This document shows positions 50,314 through 61,525 of a stretch of 64,000 nucleotides of DNA, one piece after another (the stretch's first letter is position 1; each line of letters starts with the position of its first letter). Both the position numbers and the translations under genes were made by a program. A model generated the notes under the pieces. The model was not told the DNA's origin, did no database searches, and saw nothing but the letters and a program-made list of their open reading frames with translations. Source of the DNA: Mycosarcoma maydis (lineage: Eukaryota > Basidiomycota > Ustilaginomycetes > Ustilaginales); the NCBI RefSeq assembly GCF_000328475.2, contig NC_026488.1, positions 248,001-312,000 on the forward strand, written 5' to 3'.

Positions 50314-52180
50314 TGCGATGAGGATGGTCGTGTTGGCTGTCGATAGATGTAGTGAAGGACCAGAGCGTTTGCGTGTGTCAAAGTAATGTGCGTATGATGG
50401 CAGGTGCAAGCCAAGAAGCAAATGCCCGCCTGGCTGATCCAAAGGGGTCGATCTCGATGAGGCGTGTAGGATGATCTGTGTTTGGTTGCGTCGGTTGACT
50501 GAAGCTTGGGAAGCGATGAGGGTTGCAGTCGTACTCTGAGAGGAAGAGGGAGCAAAGATGGTGATCAGGATCGAGGTTCAAGTCGAGCTCGAACGGCCCC
50601 AAGGAGCCGATGCACGAACCACAGAGAGCTTAACGGGAGACAGACACATGCACCAGCAGCACAGCAGCACAGCAGCACAGCAGCCGCAACAGCAGCAGCA
50701 GACCTCACGTTGGTGCGACAGGGTCAATTCGTGATTGAGTGAGACTGAGCAGAGCACACTTGTGACTTGACAGCGCTGCTCAAGCCTTGACGCTTCGTGT
50801 TCGGTGCTTGTGGCCGTGTCTTGTAAAGTCACATCTTTGATTCAGTCACGGCTGATTCACGATTCAGTGATTCGTGATTGTAAGGATCGGTATCGGTATC
50901 TAATTGCTGTGGTCAGCTGCCGCGTTTTTTTTCGAGGCTGATCAGGGTCCAGCATGCAGACAGCATGCACATACAGTAACGTTCAGTCAACCAAGTTAAA
51001 AGTTAGCACACCAAGCGAAATCATAAGTGACGTTTTAGAGAGGCCGTTGCGCTTTTCGTCTTTCAGGATTCGTGATTCACGATTCACATTCGTGATTTCA
51101 CCTTGCAAGCAAGTCTTGAGTTGTGATTGCATCGGTCTGCCTTGAAATCACAGAATCAAAGACAGAGAAAGAGACGGACAGAGAGCCCACCCGCACAAAT
51201 CACGAACCACAAGTCGTGTACACACACCTACCTTTTCGACTCTTTCTTGGCTTGCTGACTGACCGGCTCTGTCACCATCCGCTGTTTCGATGTACGCTTT
51301 GGTTACGATTCGTGATTGCGCTTCTTGCTCGTCAAATGTGACCGCCTCCAGCTTTACTCAGCTCGAGCTTCCATCAAGGCCACTTTGCAGACCATCGAAC
51401 CAAAAGACGATCCAATCGTGAATGTGTTTTGAGTCGAGACGCTTGTCCCCATTCACGACTGTATCAACGAGTCAAGATTTCTTGCGCTTGGCTGACTTTA
51501 TCATACGTGACAAGTTAACTTGGCTCAAATCACGAATGAGAACCGCTTGGGACAACGTAGCCCTAAGTCGCAGAGTAGCTTCCCCACCAATCACGAATAG
51601 TAACTTAATAAGTTAACCCATACAGTAACTAACGTACTAGTCGTGAGTCACACACAGTCCCCACACCACATTCGTGATTTTCCGTTTTGGAACCTTCACA
51701 GTCACACATCACAAACACGAGTGAGTTTTTCGTGGAGAGTTCAGCTTGCTTTTTCTCTGCCGCAATTGTTGTGGAATTATTGTGATTGCTTCGCTTCACC
51801 TTTTTGCACGTTCCAGAAATCCAAATCGGTGTTTCGGAATTCGGATGCTCTGAGAAAAAGTCGACAAGTGACACAAACACTTTCGACTCTCCGACTCACG
51901 AGTCGACAAGCAGACTAATCGTGAATCCTTTCGCCTTCGGTGTTTCTTCCTCTGTCTCGCCAACATCCTCCACAATCCCTTCTGGTCCTGCAAGCCACTA
52001 CACCGTCTCTGTGTTCTACTCTGACTGCAGCATTGCTTTGAGCACGATCCGCTCCTTGTCGTTCTTCTGCGTCTTGGAACCGTCGCGTTTCTTCGAGCGT
52101 CCAACCCACGTCGTTGTGCCTCATGCCACGAGCTGTCGTTCCTCCATGATCACATCATAAATCTGCTCGAAAATCATCTG
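50314..52180. other. Long intergenic region with heptamers and CAGCA repeats
   Basis: No gene was recognised. A CAGCA/CAGCAG run lies at 50651-50702. Heptamers occur at 50850-50880, 51066-51100 and 51180-51215. The final 200 bp are CT-rich and probably the POM152 leader. Confidence 0.6.
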
Positions 52181-55100
52181 ATGCACGCCTCAGAGCGATT
52201 GTACAACATGAATCACGACCGCAAACCCGCCGCTGCGTCGCAGCCAGCCCCCGCACCGCTGCAACCACCATCCGTGACCATCCAGCCCTTAATCTCCTTC
52301 TCCACCATCGATGCGCCATCTCAACGCTTCTACGCCGTCAGCACCGCAGTCTTGATCCAGGCGTGCAAGTACTCGACTATCGTTCGCGGCTGGATTGCAT
52401 CTCCTTCCTCAATCTCGGCATCCTCAATAGCTTTGCACGCCAATCCCACCACTGTCTCTCTTTCTACAGCACTCTTCCTCAACTTTGCCCTTCTCTTTGT
52501 CCTCTCGCGTCTCGGTATTCCCTTGCTGGACCCGCGACTGGCTTCCTACCAACCTCCCTCATCTGTCCCAACGCCACAAGCAAAATCAGCAGTGCTCCAG
52601 CCGCCAAAGAAAGTCGGTCTCACCTACGCCCACTATCTCGCTCTCTTTGTCGCTCTCTCTTTCACAGACGCCACGCTACTGGGATCCGCGTCCACAAATC
52701 CGCTCATCTTGATGCTCAAGGGCCTCTTGAGTCTGTTCCAGCTCGCCGCCGCTACCCTTGGCCTCAGCCTTCCCACCGCTGGTCTCTTGCCCGACGCGCT
52801 CAGTCGCCAACTCGCCATCAATGAGGGTCACGTCCGCGTCCGCGACCTCATCCAGCCCAAAAGCCACATTCTTGGCCAACACACCATCCACATTCTACCC
52901 CATAGCACCGCAAAACTCTTGCCCTCCAGCGCATGCTACTGCGTCGGTCCACAAACGCCTCAGGTCACCGTCCCAGTTCTTTTCAGTAACGCACACCCTG
53001 ATCTGCTCCAGTACTCGATCACCGACTTTGCCACCGGCCACTCCAGCTATTTTAACGTCAGCATCGATCATCTCATCCCCTTCGGAGCTACCAGTAGCGA
53101 TGACAATGCCGATGAGCTGAACGTCATCAATGCTGCTGCAAGATCCCACTCATCCAAACAGACAAGTCGTCAAAGCAATCTACTTGACGGAGAAGATGCT
53201 CTTGATGATCCCACCTCACTACTCAAAGGTCTTTCGTACGCAGACAGGGCGCGAATCCGCGCAGAGCGTCGCGCCAAATCCCTCAGCAAGCGTTCTGCCT
53301 CTCTCGACACGCCAAAGACTAAGCACACCCCATCTAATCGAAACAACCAACAGCTACTCTGGCACTTGCCCCTCACACAACCTGGTCGTATCCGTCTCGA
53401 GCGTGTTCTGGATAAATCTCGCAATGACGCTCGTATCTCTACTTCAGAAGTCCTCGTCGTACAGTGCCCATCCACCAGGCTCATTCCGGCGGTATCTACG
53501 CCCGTCGGCACCACGCATCCGCTCCAGACACAGCACAAGTGTCCCGGCGATCGAGCCGACTTTGCGGCGCAGGTTAGTGGTGTTGCCCCCCTCGAGCTCG
53601 AATATCGTCGTATCTTTGACCCTCTCCCGTTCGCCGGTTCGTCTGGCCGTCCAAAGGATCACTCCCGCCAGGACACCAAGCGCAAGATCTCACGCATTTC
53701 TCCATCTCATCACACCTCGCCCCTTCTTCTACCTGAAGCAGAAGCGCTCCTCTCGCCTGCTGAACGGCTCGCTCTTGCACGCGAGCGCACGCGAGCAGCA
53801 TCTCGTCGCGACGTCGCAGGCCACGAGGACTTCTCCTGGGCTGTCTCAGTCGACGTGGACATGCCGCTCAGCAGCATTGAACTTGAGCAATCCGGCAATT
53901 ACACATATCTTCTCGAAAGCGTTACGGATGCCTGCGGCAACCGTGTTGCTGTCAAATCCAATCGTGATACGCCTCTCTCGCTCACCCACAAGGCACGCAA
54001 AAAAACCAATCGCGACATCGCGTCTGCTTCCACTTACCAGCAGAGCGTCATTGCCCATACTCGTCGCAGTGTCGCCTTCGATTCTAGACAATGTCGACCG
54101 GGGCACCCTCTTCCGCTTTTGCGAAACGTCAACGGCTTGGACTTGACTCTTGAGTCCAGCATCGACGCCGAACAGAGCGGTGACTGGGACGTCAAAGTTT
54201 CCTTCCAACCAGACAATACCGCTGCTGGTAAAGGCCTCTGGGCGCGCCAAGCCGCCAAGCCATCCGTAATGCAGCTCACTCTGCCCGCTAACAGCTCTCG
54301 CACTCCATTTACTATCGAAAAGCCAGGAACGTACCGAATTGACGACATCGCCGGACCTTTCTGCGCTGGAGAGGTCGGCTCCTCTTGGACGTGCGAGGTG
54401 GTCGACGTACCACCTCCCACCGCGCAGATCAACTTCAGCAGCATCGAGGATCGCTGCGCGGGCCCAGTAGGCGTCAAAGCCATGTCGGTGCTCACTGGCA
54501 TCCCACCTTTCCAACTCGAGTATGAAGTGACCAAGCAGGGTCGTCATCCTGAGCGCAAGATCCGCACCATCTTTGATCAGACCCGTGACGAGCTCGACTT
54601 CCGGCCCGATGTCGATGGTGCGGTTACGTACAAATTCGTCAAGCTCCACGACAGCAATTATCGCGGCATTCCGCTGGACGGACCGTCTTTCACCCAGGTC
54701 TTCCACCCGCTCTCGACTGCCGAATTCACCGCGCCCATCCGCATGCACGATGACCGAGCAGTGATGCAGAGCTGCAGTGGCAAGCAGGCCGAAGCTGATG
54801 TCCGATTCAGCGGTGCAGGACCTTGGGACCTCACGTACGCCGTTCGAGCAGGCGACAGCGTCGAGACCAAAGTGGTTCAAGGCATCACGCAGTCGCCGCA
54901 CAAGCTCAAGATCGACATTCCCAAGTCTGTCGCCGCATCTGGCGGTCTGGTCACTGTCAGCCTGGTCAAGATTCGCGATGCGCGGGGCTGTGAAAAGTCG
55001 CTCGCTACACGCGATCTCAACGTCGAGGTTCGACGCGTACAGCCGAGCGTTGGATTCTTGCCGACCAAGGCGGAAAAGAGTCGTCATCTTGAAGTTCTGG

Positions 55101-56737
55101 CAGGAAAGGCATCTCGTCTTCCGGTCCGCCTCAGTGGTCAAGGTCCATGGCATGTCGACTACTCTTGGAAGGCCGACGAGTCTGCCGACGAGGTTGATCT
55201 CAGCGCCTCGCTGAAGAGTGTGGATGCAGAGCTGCTGGCCGAGCATCCCGGTCTGTACACGATCAAGCACATCCGCGACAGGTACTGCCCCGGTATCGTG
55301 CTCCAAGGTCAAGACGAGTTCCGCGTTACTGTCCGACCGCAGCCGCACGTCCAGTTTGCAAGCGATGCCGGCGTGCCCGCACGCAACGGTAGCCTGGTTC
55401 GTGCTCCTGTCTGCCGCGGCCAGCCTGACTCGGTGGATATTGTCATGACGGGCCAATTCCCGCTGGATGTCGAGTACGATCATATCGCGCCGTCTTGGAG
55501 CGCCAGCAATGAGCCCGAGGCTGCAGCCCCGCTCGCATCGGCTGCGCACGAAGTGGCTCTGCACGGCAAACGTCGCAAGACCGCTTTCACCTCGGCGCTG
55601 AGCACAACCAACCTGGAGCTCTCGACGGCTCTGCCCGGCTGGCATACGTACATCATTGATTCGGTTGGCGACGCGGTCTATGCTCCGTCGCGCTTGCAGG
55701 GATTCAGCATGGAATCGCCGAGACGGCTTGAGCAGATGGTATTGGCGCTTCCGGGTGCGTCGTTCGTCGGGGTATCTTCCAAGAATCGCCGGCCTTCACT
55801 GTGTGTCGGCGATGGCCTCGATCGACTCAGCAGCAGCCCGTTGACGCTCAAGCTGCAAGGTAAGGCTCCCTTCACTGTGATGTTCGAGGTAGCCCCGGTC
55901 TCGAGTACTTACGGAGAGGACACGTACAAGTTCACTCGTAGCGGCATTCAATCGCACGAGTACAAGCTGGACCTCAAGACGGACGAATTTGCGTTCAGCA
56001 GCAAAGGCTTCTGGACGATCCGTGTGGTCGAGGTCACCGATGCCAACCAGTGCCAGGCTGCTAAGATGGCGGAAAGCAAGCGTGCAGGACAGGACGACAA
56101 GAGTGTGCTAATTGAAGTTGCTGAGACGGCCGACATCGCCTCGGTCTCGACGCGCCAAGACTATTGCATCGGCGAAAAGGTGGAATTTTTGCTTCAAGGA
56201 AGCCCACCTTGGACTGTATCGTACGATTTCAACGGCGAATCGGCGCAGGCAGCGGTGACTAGTGCCGAGTTCTCTCGTATTGCTGAACGACGGGGTGTAT
56301 TGGAGATCAAGAGTGTAGCGCACCAGCAGAACCAGTGTCGACGCGATATCAACGCGCGCATCTCGCACGACATGGTCAAGACGATTCACGACTTGCCCAG
56401 CGTGCGCATCTCGGAGGGCACACACTTTGTCGAAGATCTGCGTGAGGGCAACCAAGCCGAGATCATCTTGCACTTGCAAGGTGTACCGCCGTTCAGCTTT
56501 ACCTATCAGAGAAGCGAGCCGGTGGACACGCATGCTCGGCCGAAAGTGTTGGAGACCAACACGGTGAGTGGCATCTTGCAAGACAAGTACAGCATCTGGG
56601 CCGCGGTCGAGGGCACTTGGAGTGTCACCTGGTTGCAGGATCGGTGGTGCCAGGTGTCGTTGGATTATCAGAGTGGCGCTGCGACACCGTTGGGTAAGTC
56701 CAGATTGGCGATTCAGAACGACGCGCATTCGGCGTGA
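52181..56737 (+). CDS. POM152: Nuclear pore membrane glycoprotein Pom152
   Basis: This is an intronless 1518-residue protein; the yeast protein has 1337. The N-terminal region includes LISFSTIDAPSQRFYAVSTA, characteristic of Pom152, followed by three hydrophobic segments at about residues 82-112, 146-168 and 172-197. The rest is lumenal, made of repeated beta-rich, Ig-like domains with recurring QG-PPW and Y-type repeat motifs (for example GAGPWDLTYAV, GQGPWHVDYSW, GSPPWTVSYDF and GVPPFSFTYQ). Pom152 anchors the pore in the nuclear envelope and its Ig-like domains form the lumenal ring. A second ATG at 52208 is an equally possible start. The window's largest long-range repeat within a protein is this Ig series. 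Confidence 0.93.
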   Translation: MHASERLYNMNHDRKPAAASQPAPAPLQPPSVTIQPLISFSTIDAPSQRFYAVSTAVLIQACKYSTIVRGWIASPSSISASSIALHANPTTVSLSTALFLNFALLFVLSRLGIPLLDPRLASYQPPSSVPTPQAKSAVLQPPKKVGLTYAHYLALFVALSFTDATLLGSASTNPLILMLKGLLSLFQLAAATLGLSLPTAGLLPDALSRQLAINEGHVRVRDLIQPKSHILGQHTIHILPHSTAKLLPSSACYCVGPQTPQVTVPVLFSNAHPDLLQYSITDFATGHSSYFNVSIDHLIPFGATSSDDNADELNVINAAARSHSSKQTSRQSNLLDGEDALDDPTSLLKGLSYADRARIRAERRAKSLSKRSASLDTPKTKHTPSNRNNQQLLWHLPLTQPGRIRLERVLDKSRNDARISTSEVLVVQCPSTRLIPAVSTPVGTTHPLQTQHKCPGDRADFAAQVSGVAPLELEYRRIFDPLPFAGSSGRPKDHSRQDTKRKISRISPSHHTSPLLLPEAEALLSPAERLALARERTRAASRRDVAGHEDFSWAVSVDVDMPLSSIELEQSGNYTYLLESVTDACGNRVAVKSNRDTPLSLTHKARKKTNRDIASASTYQQSVIAHTRRSVAFDSRQCRPGHPLPLLRNVNGLDLTLESSIDAEQSGDWDVKVSFQPDNTAAGKGLWARQAAKPSVMQLTLPANSSRTPFTIEKPGTYRIDDIAGPFCAGEVGSSWTCEVVDVPPPTAQINFSSIEDRCAGPVGVKAMSVLTGIPPFQLEYEVTKQGRHPERKIRTIFDQTRDELDFRPDVDGAVTYKFVKLHDSNYRGIPLDGPSFTQVFHPLSTAEFTAPIRMHDDRAVMQSCSGKQAEADVRFSGAGPWDLTYAVRAGDSVETKVVQGITQSPHKLKIDIPKSVAASGGLVTVSLVKIRDARGCEKSLATRDLNVEVRRVQPSVGFLPTKAEKSRHLEVLAGKASRLPVRLSGQGPWHVDYSWKADESADEVDLSASLKSVDAELLAEHPGLYTIKHIRDRYCPGIVLQGQDEFRVTVRPQPHVQFASDAGVPARNGSLVRAPVCRGQPDSVDIVMTGQFPLDVEYDHIAPSWSASNEPEAAAPLASAAHEVALHGKRRKTAFTSALSTTNLELSTALPGWHTYIIDSVGDAVYAPSRLQGFSMESPRRLEQMVLALPGASFVGVSSKNRRPSLCVGDGLDRLSSSPLTLKLQGKAPFTVMFEVAPVSSTYGEDTYKFTRSGIQSHEYKLDLKTDEFAFSSKGFWTIRVVEVTDANQCQAAKMAESKRAGQDDKSVLIEVAETADIASVSTRQDYCIGEKVEFLLQGSPPWTVSYDFNGESAQAAVTSAEFSRIAERRGVLEIKSVAHQQNQCRRDINARISHDMVKTIHDLPSVRISEGTHFVEDLREGNQAEIILHLQGVPPFSFTYQRSEPVDTHARPKVLETNTVSGILQDKYSIWAAVEGTWSVTWLQDRWCQVSLDYQSGAATPLGKSRLAIQNDAHSA

Positions 56738-57247
56738 GTCGTTGCGATCCATGATGGGCGTGATCCATGTCAATTGCCTTACTGCCGAACCATCCACTTA
56801 GTTTTCAGTCGTGAATACATTCCTGGTTTCGGTTGCGCTGTACCTTCTCTTACTATGTTCCGACGAGGATCAGGAAATCATACGAGTCAAGCTCAACTTT
56901 GACTCAGCATGTGTGACTGTCATACTCAGTGAGCGCGAGCTAGCTGGTGGGGCTGCCTTGGAAGGAAACACGAAACATGCCTGCCGTGTATGACAGGACG
57001 CGTTTGCTGTTAACGGATGGACAAAGTGAGCACCAACCAAGTCTTTTAGTCGAGGTTGTTGTGCCGTGTGCCTCACGACCAGAAATTGTGCGAGCGAGTT
57101 CCGAGTTCCGAATTTCATGAGCGAGTCAAGTTGGGACGTTGACGACTCGAGCTTTGCAGGTTCGTGTGGGAACATTCATTCGTGATTGTCTGCTGGACGA
57201 TAAGTACTTGGCGGCCGACGTTGAAAGATTGGGTGGTTTTTACGACT
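56738..57247. other. Intergenic, tandem genes
   Basis: Contains only a few scattered heptamer-like copies and the PRP3 leader. No gene was seen. Confidence 0.5.
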
Positions 57248-59257
57248 ATGCCGCCCAAGCGTCCGATCCGCAATGTGTTTGGCAACGACGACGACGATGG
57301 TTTCGGGGCCGACGCGCCGAATGGCACACCGCCAAAGAAGCCTCGTGCGGATGCTTCGCGGACTACCATGGAGCGTCTAGGCGGTCCTCCGTCGACTACG
57401 CCAGGGCCAGCTTCGCGGAATGCAGTGGGTGGATCAGGGGAGAACACCATCCAGGCGCAGGTGGCTGCAGCCAAGGCAAGAGCACATGCATTGATGAGTG
57501 CAATGCAGAACAAACGCTCAACATCGTCTCTGACTGCGGCGAGTTCTTCCCGCCCTGCTTCTGTGCCAGTAGCCACGTCGTGGTCATCATCCAGATCTGC
57601 CCCAGTAGGCAGTGCTGCGGCTGGTCCATCCACCTCGATATCGGCAGCTCCTGAGACAAGCACGACGACAAGACCTTCCGCTGCTGTAAATATTCAAGCG
57701 CAGCTCGAAGCTGCACGAGCAAAGGTGCAGGCGCAAATCGCCGCGTTGAACAAGAAACCCAGACTGCCTGCAGAAACAAGCACTTCTCGTCCAAGCTCAT
57801 CGCTACCACCGACCAACTCCAACGTCGGCGCTCCACCAACGTCGTCTTTGGCGTCTGCATCGAAAGCGCCAACAGGTATCCACCCATTGCTGCTATCCAA
57901 TCATCTACCGTACCAACCGAAAGAATCTACATCGACCTCGTCCGCCGTATCCACCTCGTACGTCAAGGGCAAGAGCTCGGTTGCATCAGATTTCAACCCG
58001 TACCTGCAAGCAAGTCGTGAGCTAGCGGCCGAGTCGAGCTCGGAAAAGCCCAAGCATCGATCGATGCACAAGGGGTTCCAATTCCACAAACCGGGGCGCC
58101 ACGTACGCGAAGCCGAAGAGTTGCGTCGAGAGCAGCAGATGGAACAAGTCAGGAAACGCATCGAGGAAAGCGCACACAACGCGCGCTTGAAACAAGAGGG
58201 ATCAAACGAAACGAGATTATTGAAACCAGCTCCTCCCGAGATTGAATGGTGGGATTCCAAGCTTGTTTGCCAGCCGTGCTACGACGATGTTCCGGACGTT
58301 GGGTCGCAGACGATCGAATCGATGCTCGAGGCAGCCAGCGAGGGAAATGGGGCCATCCTGCTATTTGGAGACAAATCTCCCATCGACCACTACGTCCAGC
58401 ATCCGATTCCGTTGCGTGCACCTTGGGACCATATCGCTGTTCGACCACGTGCGTTGATGCTGACCAAACGTGAACAGCGCAAACTGCGACGTCAACGGCG
58501 GGCAGCCGAACAACAGGACAAGCGCGATCGCATCAAGATGGGACTGTTGCCACCGGAGCCGCCCAAGGTGAAGCTGTCGAACCTGATGCGTGTGTTGACG
58601 TCTGAGGCGGTTTCTGATCCGACCAAGATCGAAGCGCGCGTCCGACGCGAGATCGCCGCCCGCAAGGACGCACACGAACGTCAAAACGCCGAGCGAAAAC
58701 TCACACCAGAACAGCGACGCGACAAGCAGCAACGCAGCAAGCAGATCGACGAGACCAAAGGTATATACTGCCACGTGTACAAGGTGAAGCATCTCATCAG
58801 TCCGAGGCACAAGTTCAAGCTTCGAAGAAATGCCCTGGATCATGCGTTGACGGGCGTGGTGATTTTCCACCCGACCATGGCGCTCATCGTGGTCGAGGGA
58901 AGCGGCAAGGCACTCAAGCAGTATAAACGACTCATGACAGTGCGCATCGATTGGACCGATCCTGCGGATCCCACTGCACCGGAATCCGCGGACAAGCAAG
59001 ATCCCGACTTGGCCACCGCCACCGCTAGCGCGCCGGTCGCGTTCAAACACCTCACCACCAGCCAAGAGAATGTCGACTGGTCCACCAACACGTGCCAACT
59101 CATCTTCGAGGGCCCCATTCGCCAACGGTACTGGTCCGCATTCCGCGCGCACGCCGCCCCGACCGATCAAGCCGCACGAGACGCTCTCGGCGATGCCATG
59201 CAGGGGTACTGGGACCTTGCCACGCGCGCTGACCAGAGTCTGGTCGATCCGTTCTAA
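57248..59257 (+). CDS. PRP3: U4/U6 snRNP protein Prp3
   Basis: The 669-residue protein starts at the ATG of MPPKRPIRNVFGNDDDDG. The N-terminal ~220 residues are disordered, with two IQAQ(V/L)xAA helices. The PRP3 domain has FHKPGRHVREAEELRREQQM and continues with DPTKIEARVRREIAARKD-like basic helices. The C-terminus (DUF1115) begins HVYKVKHLISPRHKFKLRRN and contains TGVVIFHPTMALIVVEGSGK, conserved in human PRPF3. Prp3 holds U4/U6 together in the tri-snRNP before spliceosome activation. No PWI domain was noticed. Confidence 0.95.
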   Translation: MPPKRPIRNVFGNDDDDGFGADAPNGTPPKKPRADASRTTMERLGGPPSTTPGPASRNAVGGSGENTIQAQVAAAKARAHALMSAMQNKRSTSSLTAASSSRPASVPVATSWSSSRSAPVGSAAAGPSTSISAAPETSTTTRPSAAVNIQAQLEAARAKVQAQIAALNKKPRLPAETSTSRPSSSLPPTNSNVGAPPTSSLASASKAPTGIHPLLLSNHLPYQPKESTSTSSAVSTSYVKGKSSVASDFNPYLQASRELAAESSSEKPKHRSMHKGFQFHKPGRHVREAEELRREQQMEQVRKRIEESAHNARLKQEGSNETRLLKPAPPEIEWWDSKLVCQPCYDDVPDVGSQTIESMLEAASEGNGAILLFGDKSPIDHYVQHPIPLRAPWDHIAVRPRALMLTKREQRKLRRQRRAAEQQDKRDRIKMGLLPPEPPKVKLSNLMRVLTSEAVSDPTKIEARVRREIAARKDAHERQNAERKLTPEQRRDKQQRSKQIDETKGIYCHVYKVKHLISPRHKFKLRRNALDHALTGVVIFHPTMALIVVEGSGKALKQYKRLMTVRIDWTDPADPTAPESADKQDPDLATATASAPVAFKHLTTSQENVDWSTNTCQLIFEGPIRQRYWSAFRAHAAPTDQAARDALGDAMQGYWDLATRADQSLVDPF

Positions 59258-59412
59258 ACAGGCTACCGCTCGCCATCCCAAACAATTCCGTCCACGCTGC
59301 GACAAGTCGAAACCAAGCTGCTCAAGACACGTCTGTGTGTGTGTGTGTGCTTTGCAAGCAATGGTGATGATTTTGGCATTCACGATTCCCCACAGTGTGA
59401 GAGGGGATACGT

Positions 59413-60621
59413 CTATGGTGTAGGCAACGCTGGCGGAGCATGTGGGGTCGCATCTTGCACCCTTCCAGCGCGCTCGAAGCTTGCATCCTTGAGCATGTAA
59501 GCGGGTCTCCATCTTCCCTTTGCAGTGCCATCGCCTACCAACACGGGTTGCTCAGTTGAGGACGTTTGCTGCTCGTCGTCCATGCGTAATTTTGGGTTGG
59601 GCAGCGTATTATGCGTTGAACCCAACGACGTATAGCCTTGATCGTACAAGAGACAATACGGAACGCCCTGGTCTCCACCACCTGCTGTTCCCCAATGCGT
59701 AGCCAGCTCTTGCCTAGACCATCCGATGCTGGCGTCGTTCGAGGCGAGGTGAGGACACCTTAAAAAGTGCCATACGTCCTGATACGACCAATCCAGGATC
59801 GGATGGATGCGTTCGACCCGCGGCCAGTCTTTGTCGGTCCAGGAACGTGCGCATAGTTGTGGGCCGTGAGGGTCGTCTCTACGCGTACCGACAAACATGG
59901 CACGGATATCGCGAGGTTTGCGCGACTCGCGCACGTCGGCATGGGTGAGCGCATCCGAGGTACGGGTGATGCCGACTTGCTCTCGTCCTCCGCCATCGAG
60001 GTAGGTGCGAATGCCCTTCTTCATTCCACCGTGTACTGAGATGACCTGTAGATTGTATCCGTGTGTCGGGGAAACGCAGAAGCGGATGAACTTTTCCACC
60101 GTCGGAAATGGCGACGGACAGGTAATGTAGAGCGAAGGTATCGGCGGAATCGGCGACGTTGACGAATCAGCATTCACGCCACTATCCAATCGGTTCAGCC
60201 TGCGCAGTACAGCAGATAGAATGTGCACCAGCACGGTACAGTCTTTGCCGCCGTTGAAGCTGAGTGCACAGTGTTGTTGACCGACTTCGTGGATCACCTG
60301 TTCGCAGAGCTGTACTGCGGACTGTACTTTGCGAGCCAGTTCCGGATAGCGCTGTGCCGTGGCATGGTCTTCGAACAGACTGTAGACTGCATCGATGGAT
60401 GCAAGCCATTCTGGTGGTGGGTGCGGTTGCGGTTGCGGTTGCGGTTGCGATGTGGTGGTGCCAGTGGATGCTGCGACAGCGTGCGCGCTACCGTTGGACG
60501 TCATTCGCAAAGCTTGTGACGTATCGCGTATTGTGCTCGTCCAAGCGATGTGTCGGCGAGTGAAAGGGGCGACAAAGTGCAAGCTGGATCGTGGAGCAAG
60601 TATGGATAAGGCCTCAATCAT
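59413..60621 (-). CDS. FAD1: FAD synthase (FMN adenylyltransferase)
   Basis: The 402-residue protein belongs to the PAPS-reductase-like FAD synthase family, which makes FAD from FMN and ATP. The nucleotide-binding loop is SFNGGKDCTVLVHIL at residues 121-135. Further conserved blocks are SVHGGMKKG, MFVGTRRDDPHG and HPILDWSYQDVWHFLR, and YCLLYDQGYTSLGS near the C-terminus. About 70 residues precede the domain and include a QP repeat from a GGTTGC microsatellite. This N-terminal part is absent from yeast Fad1 and could be a mitochondrial presequence (MIEALSILAPRSSLHFVAPF); a second ATG at residue 40 would give the cytosolic form. Both starts are possible. Confidence 0.94.
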   Translation of the reverse strand: MIEALSILAPRSSLHFVAPFTRRHIAWTSTIRDTSQALRMTSNGSAHAVAASTGTTTSQPQPQPQPHPPPEWLASIDAVYSLFEDHATAQRYPELARKVQSAVQLCEQVIHEVGQQHCALSFNGGKDCTVLVHILSAVLRRLNRLDSGVNADSSTSPIPPIPSLYITCPSPFPTVEKFIRFCVSPTHGYNLQVISVHGGMKKGIRTYLDGGGREQVGITRTSDALTHADVRESRKPRDIRAMFVGTRRDDPHGPQLCARSWTDKDWPRVERIHPILDWSYQDVWHFLRCPHLASNDASIGWSRQELATHWGTAGGGDQGVPYCLLYDQGYTSLGSTHNTLPNPKLRMDDEQQTSSTEQPVLVGDGTAKGRWRPAYMLKDASFERAGRVQDATPHAPPALPTP

Positions 60622-60654
60622 GAAGGTTGTTGGGTAGACAGCTCAGAATACAGC

Positions 60655-60692
60655 GAATCACGAATCACGAATCACGAATCACGAATCACGAG
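60655..60692 (+). repeat. Tandem heptamer array
   Basis: AATCACG units repeat about five times, ending in AATCACGAGTGG. More copies lie at 60870-60925 and 61180-61220. The whole 60622-61525 gap lies between divergent genes and shows no gene. Confidence 0.9.
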
Positions 60693-61525
60693 TGGTGGTC
60701 CGAGCTGCGCGCCACTGACGAGTGTGACTGACGACTAGGTGATCCTGGAAAATATCCATCTGGAAATCGTGAAATCACAAATGGCTAGAAACACGAGATC
60801 CGCGGTCAAAGCCGACGCTGTGTCCAGGAACGCTTCAGATAACTTAGGCACTCGTGACTCTGCCATTTTCACGATTCACGATTCACGATTATTGATTATT
60901 AATATTTCAAGATTCACGATTGATGACCGTAAGCTACTGTATAGGGAGGCGTTAAAAAAATTCCTTCTTGTTGTTGCTTTGTGGAGGAAGGTTCAGATCT
61001 GGCTGAGCGGTAACTTGGCTGTATTTGGCGTGCGACAGGCGTGCGACAGTCAGAGCAGTCACATTCGTGATTTACAATCAACCACAAATTGTCAATCACA
61101 AACGGGAAACAAACATGAAACTTGCGTGCAACGCCTGCACCGAACGCCCGCACACACGACAACGTTTAGGTTCGGTTCATTCGTGATTCGTGATTATTGA
61201 GCCGAATCATGATTTGTGATTCTTCAGGGTCCAAAGCGAATCGTCCACCAGGTTAGGGTATCACTCCCGACTTGTGATTCGCGATCACGGATGCTTCTTC
61301 TCAATCACACTTCTTGAGTCCCTCTCTCAGTCGCAGCTTCAGCTCCTCGACCGCACCAAGTAACGACTCGAGACAAGCCGTCACGCGTTATCGGTCGCTG
61401 TTGGCTGTGAGATCTTTGCAGACCTAGTGCGAGGCGTGAGGTTGCCAGCATACCGAGCTCAGCTGATAGTAGACTCGACTCGGGTCGTGCATACCAACAT
61501 ACCACACTCGTTTCTATCACGCACC

